34,205 nucleotides of DNA from contig JADYZZ010000067.1 of assembly GCA_020852865.1 (NCBI GenBank), forward strand, positions 1-34,205, given 5' to 3'. Positions within the stretch are counted from its first letter, which is position 1. The number at the start of each line of letters is the position of its first letter. Position numbers and translations under genes: made by a program. Shown here piece after piece: positions 8,292-16,027 of this stretch. Under the pieces are notes generated by a model that saw only the letters and a list, made by a program, of their open reading frames with translations, was not told the DNA's origin and ran no database searches. This DNA comes from Rubrivivax sp. (lineage in GTDB: Bacteria > Pseudomonadota > Gammaproteobacteria > Burkholderiales > Burkholderiaceae_C).

Positions 8292-8852
8292 ATGCTGCAG
8301 ATCGTCATCCAGGGCCGCGGCGGCCAGGGCGCGCAGACCGCGGGCAACCTGCTCGCCGCCGCCTACTTCGCCGCCGGCCGCGAAGTGCAATGCTTCGCCA
8401 GCTACGGCGGCGCGCGCCGCGGCACGCCGGTGAGTTCGTTCCTGCGCGTCGACGACCGCCCGGTGCGGCTGCGCTGCGACATCGAGCGCGCCGATGCCAT
8501 CCTGTGCTTCGACGCCAGCCTGCTCGGGCCGGCGTTGCTGGCCTGCGCCGACGCGCACACGCGCATCGTCGTCAATTCGAGCCGGCCGGCGGCCGAGTTC
8601 GCGCCGCTCGCGCCCGGCCGGCTGGTGCTGCCGGTCGACGCGCTCGGGCTGGCACGCCGGCACGGCCTGGGGCGCATCGTCAACTCGGCGCTCGTCGGCG
8701 CGCTGGCGCGCACGGTGGGCGGCATCACGTTGCCCGTGTTGAACGCAGCCATCGCCGCCGGCTCGCCGCGGCTGGCCGAGGCCAACGTCGCTGCCTGCAG
8801 CGACGGCTGGGAGGCCGCCGAGCGCCTGCTCGAGACCAGGGCCACACGATGA
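8292..8852 (+). CDS. 2-oxoacid:acceptor oxidoreductase, gamma subunit
   Basis: 186 aa stand-alone gamma subunit of a pyruvate/phenylglyoxylate-type ferredoxin oxidoreductase. It starts with IVIQGRGGQGAQTAGNLLAA and has the FASYGGARRGTPVSSFLRVD segment, the hallmark of this family's gamma domain, followed by a region that packs on the alpha/beta pair. It is separate from, and additional to, the gamma domain fused in korA, so a second multi-subunit enzyme is encoded here. It starts 17 nt after the RidA-family gene and its stop overlaps the next start by 4 nt (ATGA). Which 2-oxoacid is used cannot be read from this subunit. Confidence 0.88.
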   Translation: MLQIVIQGRGGQGAQTAGNLLAAAYFAAGREVQCFASYGGARRGTPVSSFLRVDDRPVRLRCDIERADAILCFDASLLGPALLACADAHTRIVVNSSRPAAEFAPLAPGRLVLPVDALGLARRHGLGRIVNSALVGALARTVGGITLPVLNAAIAAGSPRLAEANVAACSDGWEAAERLLETRATR

Positions 8853-10567
8853 CGACGCCCGTGCAGACCAAACCCGCTGCGGGCGTGGTGCCGCCGACCT
8901 GGACCACCGGCTCGACGGCCGTCTTCAAGACCGGCACCTGGCGCGCCGCGCTCGCGCAGCATGTGGTCGCGCCCTCGCCCTGCCACCAGGCCTGCCCGGT
9001 GGACGGCGACATCGCCGAGTGGCTGGGCCTGGCGCGCCAGGGCGACTGGCGCGGCGCCTGGGAGGTGCTGGTGCGCCACAACCCGTTCCCGGCGATCACC
9101 GGGCGCGTCTGCCACCACCCCTGCGAAGCGGCCTGCAACCGCGCCGTGCACGACCAGCCGCTGGCGATCTGCCGCATGGAGCGCTACGTCGGCGATCGCG
9201 CGCTCGCCGCGGGCTGGCCGTTTCCGGCGCCGGCGCACGCGCTCGACGGCCATGTCGGCGTGCTCGGCGGCGGACCGGCCGGCCTGTCGGCCGCCTTCCA
9301 GCTGCGCCGGCGCGGCTGGCGCGTCTCGCTGTACGAGGCGAGCGGGCAGCTCGGCGGCCTGATGCGCCACGGCATCCCCGGCTACCGCCTGGCGCGCGAG
9401 GTGCTCGACGCCGAGATCGAGCGCGTGCTCGCCCTCGGCGTCGAGGTGCACTGCGGCGTGCGCGTCGAAAGCCCCGAGGACTTTGCCGCGCTGCGCGCGC
9501 GCCACGACGCGCTCTTCGTCGCCACCGGCGCGGCACGCCCGCGCGCGCTGCCGCAGCTCGACGCCGCGCTGCCCTGGCTCATGCAGGGCGCGCAGTACCT
9601 GGCCGCAGCCAATGCCGGCCAGCCGCCGGCACTGGGCCGGCGGCTGGTGGTCGTGGGCGGCGGCAGCGCCGCGATCGACACCGCGCGCAGCGCGCGCCGT
9701 GCCGGGCACGAGGTGACGCTGCTCGCGCTCGAGTCGCGCGCGCAGCTGCCGGCGCAGCACGACGAGGTGGAAGAAGCGCTCGAGGAAGGCATCGCGCTGG
9801 TCGACGGCGCGGCGCTGCAGCGTGCCGTGGCCGATGGCGCCGGCGGGCTGCGCCTCGAATGCGCACAGGTGCGCTTCGTCGCCGGCGCCCAGCGCGGGCA
9901 GTTCACGATCGAGTCGCAGCCCGGCGCCGAGTTCACGCTGGCCGCCGACGCCGTCGTCGTCTCGATCGGCCAGGACGCCGAACTCGCGCCCTTCGAGGGC
10001 GCACTCGAGAGCCGCGCGCGCCTCATCGCCGCCGACCGCTGGGGCGCCACCGGCAGCACCGGCGTCTGGGCCGGCGGCGACGTCGCCAGCATGGAGCGCT
10101 TCGTCACCGCCGCCTTCGGCATGGGCAAGCGCGCGGCGCTGGCGATTCACGCCGAGCTGCTGCGCCGGCGCGGCGCACAGCCGGGCGCCTTGCCGGCAGC
10201 CGAAGGCCCGCCGGTGGGCGCCGAGGCGATCGCCCGCTGGTACTACGAGCCGGCCGCTCGCGCACCCGAGCGCCGCCTCGAGGTGGCCGAGCGCCAGGGC
10301 GAGCGCGAGGTGCAGCTCGGGCTCGACGAAGCCGAGGCCCTGGCCGAGAGCGCGCGCTGCTTCTCCTGCGGCACCTGCATCGACTGCGACAACTGCGTCG
10401 TCGTCTGCCCCGACCTGGCGGTGCAGCGCCTGGCCCCCGCGCAGGTGCAGGCCGCCGGTGCCGCCGCGCCGCACTACGAGGTGCTGCTCGACTACTGCAA
10501 GGGCTGCGGGCTGTGCGTGCGCGAATGCCCGACGGGCTCGATGACGATGCTGGAGGAGCGGCGATGA
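8849..10567 (+). CDS. FAD/NAD(P)-dependent oxidoreductase fused to a 2[4Fe-4S] ferredoxin domain
   Basis: 572 aa. Residues about 40-115 form the GltD-type N-terminal cluster domain (CHQACPVDGDIAEWL, then GRVCHHPCEAACNRAV). Next come an FAD Rossmann motif GVLGGGPAGLSAAFQLRRRG near residue 134, the NAD(P) motif VVVGGGSAAIDTARSARRAG near residue 266, and GVWAGGDVASMERFVTAAFG for FAD. The last about 80 residues carry ferredoxin-like clusters (CFSCGTCIDCDNCVVVCP and CKGCGLCVRECP). It resembles the NAD(P)-linked flavoprotein subunits of 2-oxoglutarate:NADP+ oxidoreductase (KorC, Azoarcus) and of phenylglyoxylate:NAD+ oxidoreductase. Likely role: electron transfer between the 2-oxoacid enzyme, NAD(P)H and ferredoxin. 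It overlaps both neighbours by 4 nt. Confidence 0.9.
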   Translation: MTTPVQTKPAAGVVPPTWTTGSTAVFKTGTWRAALAQHVVAPSPCHQACPVDGDIAEWLGLARQGDWRGAWEVLVRHNPFPAITGRVCHHPCEAACNRAVHDQPLAICRMERYVGDRALAAGWPFPAPAHALDGHVGVLGGGPAGLSAAFQLRRRGWRVSLYEASGQLGGLMRHGIPGYRLAREVLDAEIERVLALGVEVHCGVRVESPEDFAALRARHDALFVATGAARPRALPQLDAALPWLMQGAQYLAAANAGQPPALGRRLVVVGGGSAAIDTARSARRAGHEVTLLALESRAQLPAQHDEVEEALEEGIALVDGAALQRAVADGAGGLRLECAQVRFVAGAQRGQFTIESQPGAEFTLAADAVVVSIGQDAELAPFEGALESRARLIAADRWGATGSTGVWAGGDVASMERFVTAAFGMGKRAALAIHAELLRRRGAQPGALPAAEGPPVGAEAIARWYYEPAARAPERRLEVAERQGEREVQLGLDEAEALAESARCFSCGTCIDCDNCVVVCPDLAVQRLAPAQVQAAGAAAPHYEVLLDYCKGCGLCVRECPTGSMTMLEERR

Positions 10568-11718
10568 ACCCGTCCGAACGCGTGCTGCTCACCGGCAACC
10601 ACGCCGTGGCCTGGGGCGCGCGCCTGGCGCGCCCGCAGGTGGCGCCGGTGTACCCGATCACGCCGCAGACGCCGGTGCTGGAACTGCTCACCGAGTTCCA
10701 GGCCGCGGGCGAATTCGCCGCCGAGATCATCACCGTCGAGTCGGAGCATTCGGTGATGTCGGCGTGCATCCCGGCCTCGCTCACCGGCGTGCGCGTCTTC
10801 ACCGCCACCGCCTCGCAGGGCCTGCTGCTGATGCACGAGCTGCTGCACTATGCGGCGGGCGCGCGCGCGCCGATCGTGATGGCCAACGTCAACCGCACGG
10901 TGGCCTCGCCCTGGGCCTTCTGGCCCGACCAGACCGACAGCATCGCGCAGCGCGACACCGGCTGGATCCAGTACTACGTCGAGAGCGCGCAGGAAGCGCT
11001 CGACAGCGTGCTGCAGGCCTACCGCGTGGCCGAGCAGGTGCTGCTGCCGGCGCTGGTGAACCTCGACGCCTTCTACGTCTCGCATGCGCTCGAGCCGGTG
11101 ACGCTGCCCGCGCAGGCCCTGGCCGACGCCTACCTGCCGCCGTACGACCCGCCGCACCGGCTCGACCCAGCCCGACCCGAGGGCTGGGGCAACGTCGTCA
11201 GCCAGGACATGTACTGCCGCCACCGTCAGGGCATCGAGGAGGCGATGCAGCGCGTGCCGGCGCTGGCCGCCGAGGCCGACCGCGAGTGGGCCACGCTCAC
11301 CGGACGCAGCTGGGGCGTCGTCGAGCGCTACCGCTGCGACGGCGCCGACAGCGTCTTCGTCACCATGGGCAGCATGTGCGGCACGGCACGCGAGGCGGTC
11401 GACGCGCTGCGCGACGCCGGGCAGGCTGTCGGGCTGGTCAAGCTGCGGCTGCTGCGCCCGCTGCCGCTGGCGGCCTTGCGCGCCGCGCTGGCCGGCGTGG
11501 CCGATGTGCTGGTGCTCGACCGCAACCACTCGCCGGGCCTGGGCGGCGTGCTGCACCAGGAGCTGCGCGCCGCGCTCTACGGCATGGAGGGCGCGCCGCG
11601 CATCCACGGCCTGCTAGCGGGCGTGGGCGGCGTCAACGTCCCGCCCGAGCGCCTCGTCGCCTGGGCGCAGGAGTATCGTGGCCGCACGCCGCAACCCGAA
11701 TCGACCTGGGTCCGCTGA
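10564..11718 (+). CDS. 2-oxoacid:acceptor oxidoreductase, alpha subunit (pyruvate/phenylglyoxylate type)
   Basis: 384 aa alpha subunit with the pyrimidine-binding domain motif PVYPITPQTPVLELLTEF (about residue 23), the catalytic-type glutamate in ITVESEHSVMSACIPASLTG, TATASQGLLLMHELLHYAAG, and the RDTGWIQYYVESAQEALDS segment of the PorA/PadG group. The C-terminal domain has VFVTMGSMCGTAREAVDALR. There is no gamma fusion, unlike KorA in the same operon, so this is a different subclass and not a recent duplication of korA. Its start overlaps the flavoprotein stop by 4 nt (ATGA) and the beta gene begins 2 nt after its stop. Substrate not predictable by eye: pyruvate, an aryl-glyoxylate or another 2-oxoacid. 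Confidence 0.9.
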   Translation: MNPSERVLLTGNHAVAWGARLARPQVAPVYPITPQTPVLELLTEFQAAGEFAAEIITVESEHSVMSACIPASLTGVRVFTATASQGLLLMHELLHYAAGARAPIVMANVNRTVASPWAFWPDQTDSIAQRDTGWIQYYVESAQEALDSVLQAYRVAEQVLLPALVNLDAFYVSHALEPVTLPAQALADAYLPPYDPPHRLDPARPEGWGNVVSQDMYCRHRQGIEEAMQRVPALAAEADREWATLTGRSWGVVERYRCDGADSVFVTMGSMCGTAREAVDALRDAGQAVGLVKLRLLRPLPLAALRAALAGVADVLVLDRNHSPGLGGVLHQELRAALYGMEGAPRIHGLLAGVGGVNVPPERLVAWAQEYRGRTPQPESTWVR

Positions 11719-11720
11719 AC

Positions 11721-12638
11721 ATGCTGCTCGCACATCCCCCTGCCGAAAGCCCGATGCTGTGCTCGGGCCATGCCGCCTGCCCGGGCTGCGTCGACGCGCT
11801 GTCGGCACGCCACGTGCTGGCCGCGCTCGGGCCGAACACGGTGGCGGTGATCCCGCCCTCGTGCATGGCCATCATCGCCGGGCCGCAGCCGTACAGCTCG
11901 CTCGCCGTGCCGGTCTACCAGCCCACGCTCGAGGCGAGCGCCGCGGCGGCCAGCGGCATCCGGCGCGCGCTCGACGTGCGCGGCCTGCACGACACCCAGG
12001 TCGTCGTGCTGGCCGGCGACGGCGGCACCTACGACATCGGCTTTCAGTGCCTGAGCTCGGCCGCCGAGCGCAACGAGGACTTCCTCTACATCTGCCTCGA
12101 CAACGAGGGCTACATGAACACCGGCGCGCAGAAGTCCTCGTCGACGCCGCTGTACGCGCGCACCGGCTCGACGCCGGCCGGCAAGACCACGCGCAAGAAG
12201 AACCTCACCGAGATCATGGCCGCGCACGGCGTGCCCTACGCCGCCACCGCCAGCGCCGGGCATCTGGCCGACATGCGGCGCAAGGTCGACAAGGCCAAGG
12301 CGCTGCGCGGCACGCGCATCGTCACGCTGCTCATCCCCTGCATCGACGGCTGGGGCCTGGACGACGACGCCGGCCTGATGGCCGCGCGCCTGGCCGCCGA
12401 GAGCGGCGCCTTTCCGCTCTACGAAGTCGAGGACGGCGAGCGCTACACCATCAACCTGCGCAAGACGCGCCCGGTGGCCGACTACCTCGCGCTGCAGCGC
12501 CGCTACCGGCACATGAGCGCCGAACAGGTGACCGCGCTGCAGCTCGAGATCGACGCCGGCTGGGCCCGGCTCGAGCGCTTCGAGCGCATGTCCCGCGCCG
12601 AGGCGCACGCGGGCGCGAACGCCGGCGCGCAGGCGTGA
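11721..12638 (+). CDS. 2-oxoacid:acceptor oxidoreductase, beta subunit (TPP-binding)
   Basis: 305 aa TPP-binding beta subunit of the second 2-oxoacid oxidoreductase. Cluster cysteines are visible at C20 and C23 (AACPGC), C48 (PPSC) and a later LLIPCIDGWG. The TPP/Mg motif is GDGGTYDIGFQCLSSAAERN followed by ICLDNEGYMNTGAQKSSSTP, as in PorB/pyruvate-type enzymes and unlike the GDGDGYSIGG form of KorB. It begins 2 nt downstream of the alpha gene, and its stop overlaps the ABC ATPase start as GTGA. Together with the gamma, flavoprotein/ferredoxin and alpha genes it completes a four-gene enzyme. Confidence 0.9.
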   Translation: MLLAHPPAESPMLCSGHAACPGCVDALSARHVLAALGPNTVAVIPPSCMAIIAGPQPYSSLAVPVYQPTLEASAAAASGIRRALDVRGLHDTQVVVLAGDGGTYDIGFQCLSSAAERNEDFLYICLDNEGYMNTGAQKSSSTPLYARTGSTPAGKTTRKKNLTEIMAAHGVPYAATASAGHLADMRRKVDKAKALRGTRIVTLLIPCIDGWGLDDDAGLMAARLAAESGAFPLYEVEDGERYTINLRKTRPVADYLALQRRYRHMSAEQVTALQLEIDAGWARLERFERMSRAEAHAGANAGAQA

Positions 12639-13363
12639 CGCCGAGCGAAGCGGCCGCCGCGCCGCTGCTGCAGGCGCAGGGCCTGCACGCCTGGTACGGC
12701 TCGAGCCATGTGCTGCACGGCGTCGACCTCGAAATCCGCGCGCACGAGTCCGTGGGGCTGCTCGGGCGCAACGGCATGGGCAAGAGCACGCTGATCCGCA
12801 CGCTGCTCGGTCATGTGCGGCAGCGCGCGGGCAGCATCCGGCTGCGCGGCGCCGAGGTCTCGCGCATGCCGCCGCACCTGGTGGCGCGGCGCGGCGTCGC
12901 CTACGTGCCCGAGGGGCGCGGCATCTTCCCCAACCTGAGCGCGCGCGAGAACCTCATGCTGGCCGCACGCGCCGGCGTCGACGGGCGCTGCGACTGGACG
13001 CTCGAGCGCGTGCTCGAAACCTTCCCGCGCGTGGCGGCGCGGCTCGGCCATCTCGGCGCCCAGCTCTCGGGCGGCGAGCAGCAGATGGTGGCGATCGGCC
13101 GCGCGCTGATGACGCATCCGCTGCTGCTCGTGCTCGACGAAGCCACCGAAGGGCTGGCGCCGCTGGTCGTCGACGAGATCTGGCGCGTCATCGCCCGGAT
13201 CCGCGCCGACGGCATCGCCACCCTGGTGGTCGACCGCGACTACCGCCGCGTCGCCGCGCACGCCGACCGGCTGCTGGTGCTGCAAAAGGGCCGCGTCGTG
13301 CTCGAGGGCGATGCGCGCGAGCTCGCCGGCGACGCCGCGCTGGCGCGGCACCTGGGCCTATAG
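12635..13363 (+). CDS. LivF-type ABC transporter ATPase (orphan)
   Basis: 242 aa ATP-binding subunit of the branched-chain amino acid/aromatic-acid uptake ABC family (LivF group). Walker A is GRNGMGKST near residue 45, the Q-loop region RGVAYVPEGRGIFPNLSARE follows, then signature LSGGEQQM and Walker B LLLVLDEATEGLAP. The D-loop/H-loop region VVDRDYRR has no histidine, as is usual in LivF. It starts with GTG inside the beta-subunit stop (GTGA) and ends the operon. No permease, LivG or binding protein is found in the window, so it either works with components encoded elsewhere (perhaps benzoate uptake) or is a remnant of a fuller transporter. The ATPase motifs are intact. Confidence 0.85.
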   Translation: MTPSEAAAAPLLQAQGLHAWYGSSHVLHGVDLEIRAHESVGLLGRNGMGKSTLIRTLLGHVRQRAGSIRLRGAEVSRMPPHLVARRGVAYVPEGRGIFPNLSARENLMLAARAGVDGRCDWTLERVLETFPRVAARLGHLGAQLSGGEQQMVAIGRALMTHPLLLVLDEATEGLAPLVVDEIWRVIARIRADGIATLVVDRDYRRVAAHADRLLVLQKGRVVLEGDARELAGDAALARHLGL

Positions 13364-13441
13364 CGCAGGCCCGGCGAGGTCTGCCGCCCACCCGGGCCGG
13401 CCGCTGCGCGATGATGCGCGCTGCCGCCCTCACTGCCGCCG

Positions 13442-13837
13442 ATGAACGCCGACCATTCGCTCGCCGCCAACCCTTTCGCCGAGCACCTGGCGCTGCAGGT
13501 CGAGTCGGCCGCCGACGGCCGCTGCCGCATGGCGCTGCAGGTCGTGCCCAGCCACCTCAACCCGCATGGCGTGGTGCACGGTGCCGTGCTGTTCGCACTG
13601 GCCGACACCGCGATGGGCCACGCGCTGTACACGCGGCTGGCGCGCGGGCAGTCGTGCACGACGATCGAGATCAAGATCAACTTCCTCGCCGCGGTGCGCG
13701 CGGGCCGCATCGTCTGCGCAAGCGAAGTGCTGCGCGCCGGGCGCAGCGTGGCCTACCTCGAAGCACGCCTGCATGCCGACGCGCGGCTGCTGGCCACGGC
13801 CAGCGGGCATTTCGCGCTGCGCGCGCCGCGGGCCTGA
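13442..13837 (+). CDS. PaaI-type hotdog-fold acyl-CoA thioesterase
   Basis: 131 aa, the usual length of single-domain PaaI/YbgC-like thioesterases. The catalytic helix region is LNPHGVVHGAVLFALADTAM (about residues 39-58), corresponding to the family's HGG-type motif with an acidic residue on the hotdog helix; TIEIKINFLAAVRAGRIVC and the C-terminal strand TASGHFALRAP complete the fold. It would hydrolyse acyl- or aryl-CoA thioesters, and next to the benzoyl-CoA genes a role in recycling CoA from stalled aromatic CoA intermediates is plausible (inference). It lies 78 nt after the ABC ATPase, so it may have its own promoter or be the tail of the operon. Convergent with the next gene. Confidence 0.85.
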   Translation: MNADHSLAANPFAEHLALQVESAADGRCRMALQVVPSHLNPHGVVHGAVLFALADTAMGHALYTRLARGQSCTTIEIKINFLAAVRAGRIVCASEVLRAGRSVAYLEARLHADARLLATASGHFALRAPRA

Positions 13838-13847
13838 GCGGCGGACC

Positions 13848-13888
13848 GGGGCCGGCCCCCTGCGCACGCAGGCGGGCCGCGCGCGGCC
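13848..13888. terminator. GC-rich palindromes between convergent genes, possible bidirectional terminator
   Basis: GGGGCCGGCCCC (13848-13859) and GGCCGCGCGCGGCC (13875-13888) are both perfect palindromes in the 54-nt gap between two converging genes. They could fold in either transcript. No T-run follows, so a classical intrinsic terminator is not shown, and GC palindromes are frequent by chance in DNA of this composition. Confidence 0.25.
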
Positions 13889-13891
13889 GCA

Positions 13892-14944
13892 TCAGCGCTC
13901 GAGCTTGCCCAGGCTCTCGTGCGTGTAGGTCGCGCCCGAGGCCTTCTGGATCGCGCGGATGTCGGCCCAGTCGCGCTCGTAGCCGATCGGCACGAAGCCC
14001 CGGTATTCCTTGAACTCGCGCGCCAGCGACGAGCCGGCGAACGGGTAGCCGAGGAAGGCCTCGAGGATCTTGGCCTGCAGCGCGGGCGTGAGGTCATGCG
14101 CGACGCCGAAGGCAGCGCCCGGGAACGGACGCGATTCGTAGACGACACGCAGCGCATCGGGCTTGAACAGGCCGCGGTCGCGCATCAGCACGACGACGTT
14201 GCTGGCCACCGGCGCCGCGTCGTAGTCCCCGTTCAGCACGCCCATGATCGAGTTGTCGTGCTTGCCCGAGTACAGCACCGTGTAGTCCCTGTCGGCCACC
14301 ACACCCAGGCCGGCGAACAGCACGCGCGGCGCGGTATCGCCCGAATTCGACGACGGCGCCACATGCGCGACGCGCCGGCCCTTGAGGTCGGCAAGCGACT
14401 TCACGGGGCTGTCGGCACGGGTGATGAGCTGCAGCGTGTAGCCGGTCGTGCCGTCGTTCTTCTGCATTGCGACCTGGGGCACGAAACCGCCCAGGTTCAC
14501 CGCATAGGGCGTGGCGCCGCTGGCAACGCCCGCAATATGCAGACGGCCCGAACGCATCGCCTCGACCTGGGTGGCGTAGGACTCGGCGGCATACCAGCGC
14601 ACCTTCTTGCCGGTCACCTTCGCCAGGTGCACCAGGAAGTCGGCGAACGCGCCTTCGTAGACGGCCGGATCCTCGACCGGCGTGAACGAGAAGACCAGCG
14701 TTGCCGGATCCTTGTGCCGGTTGCGCTCGGTCGGGGTGTCGGCGAGCAGGTCGCGGTTGGCGTCGCAGTAGCGCTCGTCGAGCTCGCCGCGGTTCGTGCA
14801 CCCCTGCGCCGGCTGCGCGGCCGCCGGCAGCGCCAAGCCCGTCGCCAGCAGCGCCGCCAGCAGCACAGGGCGCGCGGCCGCGGCAAGCGCGGCGCCGAGC
14901 CGCCGGGTACGGCCTGCCTCGATACGAAACGTCGAAATGGTCAT
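13892..14944 (-). CDS. PhnD/PtxB-type periplasmic substrate-binding protein (orphan)
   Basis: 350 aa phosphate/phosphite/phosphonate-type binding protein. A signal peptide is clear: basic n-region, hydrophobic stretch PVLLAALLATGLALP, cleavage near AAAQP. The mature part begins with two cysteines (GCTNRGELDERYC). Fold motifs are FSFTPVEDPAVYEGAFADFL, AGVASGATPYAVNLGGF and the ligand-loop-like VAHVAPSSNSGDTAPRVLF, with YSGKHDNSIMGVLNGDYDAA. The start is the ATG at 14944 with GGAAGGGG just upstream. No ABC permease or ATPase of this type is nearby, so it may serve as a sensor or as a binding protein for another system, as orphan PhnD-type proteins such as AioX do. The ligand, perhaps an oxyanion, is not known. 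Confidence 0.82.
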   Translation of the reverse strand: MTISTFRIEAGRTRRLGAALAAAARPVLLAALLATGLALPAAAQPAQGCTNRGELDERYCDANRDLLADTPTERNRHKDPATLVFSFTPVEDPAVYEGAFADFLVHLAKVTGKKVRWYAAESYATQVEAMRSGRLHIAGVASGATPYAVNLGGFVPQVAMQKNDGTTGYTLQLITRADSPVKSLADLKGRRVAHVAPSSNSGDTAPRVLFAGLGVVADRDYTVLYSGKHDNSIMGVLNGDYDAAPVASNVVVLMRDRGLFKPDALRVVYESRPFPGAAFGVAHDLTPALQAKILEAFLGYPFAGSSLAREFKEYRGFVPIGYERDWADIRAIQKASGATYTHESLGKLER

Positions 14945-15240
14945 GCGCCCCTTCCAGCCGCGGCAGCGGACATCGCCGGGAAGTCTAGTGCAGTCTTTCG
15001 CACTGATCGCGGCACGGATGAGGCCGCGCCTGCGCCTGCGCGGCTGCGTCGCGAATCCCTGCGATGCGATTGCGCACGCCGCGACCTGCGCCTGGGCACG
15101 CAAGTGAATCCGCGCGCCCAACGTGCAGCTCGGCGCGCAGACGCCGCAGCAGCAGCCGGGCCCGGCGCATCCGCGGCGGCAGATCGCGAGCGGCGGATGC
15201 AGGGCAGCGGCTGCGCTTCGCAGCGGCGCCGCGCGTCGCC

Positions 15241-15876
15241 TCAGGAGCCGATCCTGCGCAGCGGCAGTCCGCTGGCGCTCCAGCCCGACCGGCCGCCTTC
15301 CACTTCGCCGCTGAGTCCGCCGGTCACCAGGACGACGTTCTTGTAGCCCGCAGCGGCCAGCAGGTCGACCGCCGCAGCGGCCGTGCGTCCGTTCTCGCAG
15401 ACGACGAAGATCGCCGTCGAGCGGCCGCGCGGCAGCGCCTGCACGGCGCGGGCGATCGCAGGCAGGAAGTCCGCACTGCGCTCTGCCGCCGTCTCGGGCA
15501 GCAGCGGTTGCCACAGATTCGTCGCCACCGCCACGCCCGAGCGGCGCCGCTCGGCGGTCGAACGCACATCCAGCAGCAGCACGCGCGCGCCATGGATCTG
15601 CTGGGCCCGGTAGGCCTGCGCCGGGGTCGCGTAGAGACCGGGCCGCGTTGTCGTCTCGGGATCGATCGGCAAGGCCTCGGCCACCGGGGCAACCGCGTCG
15701 CCGTTGGCGTCGAGGACTTCGGCGGCCGCGGCGACGCCGCCCGCCGCCGAGCCGAGCAGCGCGGCGGCGCCCACCGCGAGCGCCAGGCGCACGATGCTGC
15801 GGGCGGTGCTGCGCACGCCTGTGCGCAAGTCGGCGCCGACGCGGGTGCCGGTGCGGACGGTGATGCAAATGGACAT
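15241..15876 (-). CDS. Exported rhodanese-like sulfurtransferase domain protein
   Basis: 211 aa. A basic N-terminus and the hydrophobic run LALAVGAAALLGSAAGGVAA form a signal peptide or anchor; the rest is a single rhodanese domain. VLLLDVRSTAERRRSGVAVA starts the domain and the active-site loop is CENGRT, with the catalytic cysteine and the usual CxxGxR pattern, followed by AAGYKNVVLVTGGLSGEVEG and a substrate-region tryptophan. It is therefore a probable active periplasmic sulfurtransferase. The ATG at 15876 is preceded by AGGAGGAG at good spacing. About 296 nt separate it from the binding-protein gene downstream, and nothing clear is seen in that gap. It faces the CadC-like regulator across a short control region. 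Confidence 0.83.
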   Translation of the reverse strand: MSICITVRTGTRVGADLRTGVRSTARSIVRLALAVGAAALLGSAAGGVAAAAEVLDANGDAVAPVAEALPIDPETTTRPGLYATPAQAYRAQQIHGARVLLLDVRSTAERRRSGVAVATNLWQPLLPETAAERSADFLPAIARAVQALPRGRSTAIFVVCENGRTAAAAVDLLAAAGYKNVVLVTGGLSGEVEGGRSGWSASGLPLRRIGS

Positions 15877-15958
15877 GGATGACTCCTCCTGCCTGGGTCG
15901 GTGGCGGCGCGGCCCTTCCGCGCCGCCGAGACGGCATGGAAGCACCGGCCGCCGGCGC

Positions 15959-16000
15959 TGTCCTGAAGGCCGTCTTGCGCTTGTCTGAAGCTTCTCTGAA
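15959..16000. promoter_or_regulatory. Direct repeats at 11-bp spacing, candidate OmpR/CadC-type binding array
   Basis: TTGTCTGAA (15981-15989) and TTCTCTGAA (15992-16000) match in eight of nine positions exactly 11 bp apart. At the same phase lie weaker copies TGTCCTGAA (15959-15967, six of nine) and CCGTCTTGC (15970-15978, four of nine). Head-to-tail sites about one helical turn apart are the usual binding mode of OmpR/PhoB-type winged-helix proteins, and such a protein is encoded immediately downstream. A site for autoregulation and control of the divergent rhodanese is inferred. Confidence 0.5.
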
Positions 16001-16027
16001 TGGAAGAGAATCAAGCACTTGCGCAAC

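Noticed and set aside
8849..10567. Annotation as glutamate synthase small subunit (GltD).
   Set aside because: No GltB is present, and the C-terminal two-cluster ferredoxin plus the flanking gamma, alpha and beta genes point to a 2-oxoacid oxidoreductase subunit.
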